Below are positions 11,386-13,462 of a stretch of 13,462 bases of DNA, in pieces. Position 1 is the stretch's first letter. Each line of letters begins with the position of its first letter. Made by a program: the position numbers and the translations under genes. The notes under the pieces are model-generated. The model was not told the origin of the DNA. It was given only the letters and a program-made list of their open reading frames with translations, and made no database searches. The DNA is from Hymenopellis radicata (lineage: Eukaryota > Basidiomycota > Agaricomycetes > Agaricales > Physalacriaceae). The stretch lies in assembly GCA_015501595.1 (NCBI GenBank), contig JADNRX010001159.1, positions 1 to 13,462 on the forward strand. Reading direction: 5' to 3'.

Positions 11386-11628
11386 GTGAAGTGGCATACC
11401 TTATACTAATCGTTTTCTCTGCTTCATTTCGGTTATATCTGTTGTTTTATAGTTATCCACTGACATTCCTTGCTCTCTTGCTTTTATTTAGTCCTAATCT
11501 ACTCACTTTCCTTAAACTTGCTGGTCTCTCCTGAATAATATAGACTTGTACTAAAAATATATCGATACAAATGTAGCAACTCCAGATGTACAAAACAGGT
11601 CTAAACAAGTACGTCGGAGTCCGTTGAA
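11386..11628. other. 243 bp AT-rich convergent 3' region
   Basis: This lies between the exchange-factor stop and the stop of the membrane-protein gene, so it holds two 3' ends facing each other. It is clearly more AT-rich than the rest of the window (for example GAATAATATAGACTTG and TAAAAATATATCG). Short open frames here show no family resemblance and are not called. Confidence 0.5.
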
Positions 11629-12373
11629 TCAGGCCAACTTCAAGGTCTTCTTCCATGACTTTTTCTGTTTCGACGCAGACGCCTTGTTCCCCAAATATGA
11701 ATGATGATGTGTGCTTATCGGCACCTGTGGTTTTGGAAATTGACGATGACTCCCCGAATACAATCTGGGTACAAATGAAGCTGAGCAGACCGAGGCGAAT
11801 GAGTTACTTACGACCCAAACGCCCCACAATGCTATGACGCGGTACCGACAGACAACAGCGTAGAGACTGAGCCGACATCTCGTGTATTATATCCCAAGAA
11901 GGATGAATATGCCGGAGGCAATGCAAGAGGCAATAGTAGAGGATGCGTCATTGACGTTCGTTCACGATCCAGAGTGTGTTGAGACGGAATCTAGTAGAAA
12001 GAGAATTCCAAATGATACTGCTGGAGAAATAAGAACGAGGACAGACATTGACTATCAGAGCTATTGCGATGGCGAACAACCAGACGCCGCAGTGTGTGGT
12101 CAGGAACGACTCCAAAGGGGTCAGCGCGCGGCGGTCTTCAGACGACGTCTCGGAGAAGAATAGCAGGACACGGGGAGCAAAGAGAAGTATCAGAGACGCC
12201 ATTGCTAGGCTAAGAACAGTAAGAGTTGGGTCCGGTAACCGAATGAGCACACACATTGACGCCGAGACCCATGTCCAGAGGGCGAGCGCGCCGTCAGTGG
12301 GGTCGTGGAAATCATCAGCTTTGTTGTCGGTAGATTTCTTAGAGGACAGGTCGTCCATTTCGATTGAGCTCAT
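11629..12373 (-). CDS. Fungal multi-pass membrane protein of unknown function
   Basis: I do not recognise a named family. The pattern looks like a conserved fungal membrane protein. Three exons are inferred: 12373-12047, 11990-11812 and 11764-11629, with introns of 56 bp and 47 bp. The start MSSIEMDDLSS has ACCACG before its ATG. Residues 1-25 are polar. Hydrophobic segments lie at about 29-45 or 51-73, 95-109, 126-141 and 153-172, giving about four membrane passes. A short loop SETSSEDRRALTPLESFL follows the first passes, and the tail is lysine-rich (GNKASASKQKKSWKKTLK), so the C terminus is probably cytosolic. About 213 aa. Two indels are needed: a missing G near 11841 (GTG|VIALWGVW) and an extra G near 11690 (FIFGNK). 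A 45-nt stretch at 12254-12210 has GT-AG ends and could be a further in-frame intron, giving 198 aa. It is divergent from NCE101. Confidence 0.72.
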
Positions 12374-12444
12374 CGTGGTCAAGTACAAGTCGGTATGTAA
12401 TACACAGGGCCAAACTCGGCTTCTTGATCTTGTCTCTGCTCGCC
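12374..12444. promoter_or_regulatory. 71 bp divergent promoter, membrane protein / NCE101
   Basis: This is the full space between the two start codons. It includes GTATGTAATACACAGG and a pyrimidine-rich run (TCTTGATCTTGTCTCTGCTC) just upstream of NCE101. No TATA box was found. It could instead contain part of the membrane protein's leader, since the frame stays open upstream of its ATG. Function is inferred from layout. Confidence 0.45.
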
Positions 12445-12672
12445 ATGGCATACCTACTCTCACGGTGCGTACGCTCGGGACGATAATGGGCATGCTGACT
12501 TTGGGACAGCGGACTCGACCCGCTGTTGGGTATCTTCACTGGCTTATTGGCGTTTCGATTGCATGAGCATCATCCGCGGACAGGCCTGCGAGAGGAGGAA
12601 AGGCTGCTCCCGCTTTTGCGGTGGAAATGGGCACAGAAACGAAAGCTTAAGGAAGGGGAGAATGACGCTTGA
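12445..12672 (+). CDS. NCE101: NCE101-like small membrane protein
   Basis: Nce101 (non-classical export protein 1) is a tiny fungal membrane protein first linked in yeast to export of proteins lacking signal peptides. Its biochemical role is unclear. Two exons, 12445-12464 and 12510-12672, flank a 45 bp intron with branch-like CTGAC. The 60-residue product reads MAYLLSRGLDPLLGIFTG, LLAFRLHEHHPRTGL and LLPLLRWKWAQKRKLK. The YLLSR.LDP..G.FTG block followed by one hydrophobic helix (about residues 10-24) and a basic tail is the Nce101 signature. Only 20 nt of coding sequence lie before the intron, so single-exon gene finding would miss it. No indel is needed here. Its stop is 79 bp from that of PAC3, the two genes converging. 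Confidence 0.82.
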
Positions 12673-12751
12673 TACGACGAGCAGTACGTCCGCTGCTCAT
12701 TTCAACTTTGCTTTCTGACGTCTTTCAGTCAACTGTTTACCAATTTCTCTT

Positions 12752-13270
12752 TTACTGCTTCAACAACTCTTGTACCATTCCCATGACCGCTGAAAATGTG
12801 GCGCGCTCCGAGTCGTCCAGCCCTCCAATTCCCGAGCTGTTCTGCTTTCGCAGAGCGATGCCCACGACAACACTCCTGCGCGCCGGCTGCATCATCGATT
12901 CTGACTCCGACTCCCATACGAGCGTCGCAATCTGAGAGACAAAGAGATTGTGAAGCGTCTGGATGTGCTCTGATGGCGCGTTCCCAAGCAGTGGCACCAG
13001 CTGTATCGCTGGCGGCGGTGGCGGCAGCAGCAGCGCATTCGGATTTTCAGGATCTGGTGCGGGCACGGGCAACAGCGGTGTCGTAGCCGGCAAGGAGGCT
13101 TGAATCTTGTAACTTCAAAAAAACTGACTGGTTTGGACATTCAATTGGATTTACCAGGTTGCCCACTTTTCCAACTGTGTGACTAGGACCAGTATACGGT
13201 CCGCAAACGTTTGGATCACGACTTCTGTGTTATTTCCATTCAGGTCTTTGGCGATTTGTTTCGAGGCCAT
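12752..13270 (-). CDS. PAC3: Proteasome assembly chaperone 3 (PAC3/PSMG3-like)
   Basis: PAC3 (yeast Poc3/Irc25) pairs with PAC4 to guide assembly of the 20S proteasome alpha ring. Two exons, 13270-13155 and 13105-12752, flank a 49 bp intron. The N-terminal half gives TEVVIQTFADRILVLVTQLGK and VGNL (about residues 15-39), matching the first strands of the PAC3 fold (human PSMG3 has a similar HILVVVTQFGKMGTL). The second exon has ASLPATTPLLPVPAPDPENP, then LLGNAPSEHIQTLHNLFVSQ, IATLVWESE and RRSVVVGIALRK, ending VQELLKQ. Corrected length is about 156 aa, slightly longer than animal forms because of the proline-rich insert. One missing G near 13171 (TTGGGAAAA read as TTGGAAAA) would otherwise stop translation at the exon border. 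The ATG is preceded by AACCACG. The gene is likely functional. Confidence 0.85.
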
Positions 13271-13322
13271 CGTGGTTAGGAAGATACTACTGAAACCCTA
13301 ACCACAGGAGCCATCGTGTTGG

Positions 13323-13462
13323 TCAGTCAAACATTGTTCCTCCATCTACAATCCATGTCTGTCCTGTTATAAACGCTGACTGTGCGACGCCCAAAAGGAC
13401 ACCAACTGAGCTATATCTTCTGGCGTGCCTAGGGACTCTGGTGCTTGCGGTACTCTCCCTGC
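13323..13462 (-). CDS. Short-chain dehydrogenase/reductase, C-terminal fragment (cut by window edge)
   Basis: Only the last 45 or so residues of an NAD(P)-dependent short-chain dehydrogenase/reductase are present; the catalytic YxxxK and Rossmann motifs lie beyond the window. Visible blocks are LGTPEDIAQLV, then AQSAFITGQTWIVDGGTMFD and TGA at 13325-13323. The TPEDIA...ITGQ...VDGG pattern is classic for the SDR C terminus. One missing base near 13397 separates the two blocks. Reading GTGTCCCTTTTGG in place of GTGTCCTTTTGG restores LVSLLGVAQSAF. The substrate cannot be inferred. The stop lies 52 bp from the PAC3 start, in tandem with it. Confidence 0.85.
   Translation of the reverse strand, partial: RESTASTRVPRHARRYSSVGVLLGVAQSAFITGQTWIVDGGTMFD

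Noticed and set aside
12374..12493. Upstream extension of the membrane protein to a start near 12493
   Set aside because: It would cross the NCE101 first exon and lacks hydrophobic or conserved sequence. The ATG at 12373 has the same context as three other starts.
13293..13303. ACCCTAAC, like a telomere repeat unit
   Set aside because: It is a single copy between two genes, with no tandem array.

Overview
This window looks like nuclear DNA of a filamentous basidiomycete, probably a mushroom-forming Agaricomycete. Its genes are split by many very short GT-AG introns (mostly 45-66 bp, with CTNAC/CTAAT-like branch sites). Intergenic spaces are tiny, and the proteins rebuilt across exons match fungal families. 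No RNA gene, transposon, CRISPR array or telomere repeat was seen. Most of the content is conserved housekeeping machinery, and I did not find a convincing new biological system.

Layout, left to right: the 3' end of ATG2 (autophagy lipid-transfer protein, +, 1-792); RLP24 (60S ribosome biogenesis, -, 963-1681) divergent from VPS55 (endosomal sorting, +, 1746-2288); a LaeA/TAM-like SAM methyltransferase (-, 2391-3792); SPT8 (SAGA subunit with WD40 repeats, -, 4258-6524) divergent from SRP54 (signal recognition particle GTPase, +, 6593-8771); a DH-BAR-SH3 Rho guanine nucleotide exchange factor (+, about 9099-11385); an unnamed multi-pass membrane protein (-, 11629-12373) divergent from NCE101 (+, 12445-12672); PAC3 (proteasome assembly chaperone, -, 12752-13270); and the 3' end of a short-chain dehydrogenase (-, 13323 to the window edge).

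The genes do not form a pathway. What they share is architecture: three divergent pairs separated by only 64, 68 and 71 bp between start codons, very small exons (18-22 nt), and an unexpected repeated start context, ACCACG directly before ATG, in four genes.

The strongest anomaly is technical or evolutionary. Nearly every gene carries single-base insertions or deletions, mostly in runs of two to five identical bases, each breaking an otherwise well-conserved frame. I count about 35. They are very dense in the exchange-factor gene (about 15) and RLP24 (5), and absent from the 1.9 kb of SPT8 coding sequence. Because essential genes are hit, residual sequencing error is the most likely cause. 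Gene calls are therefore made across these breaks and are not called pseudogenes. Exon borders come from reading-frame continuity and remembered family patterns, with no alignment or transcript data.
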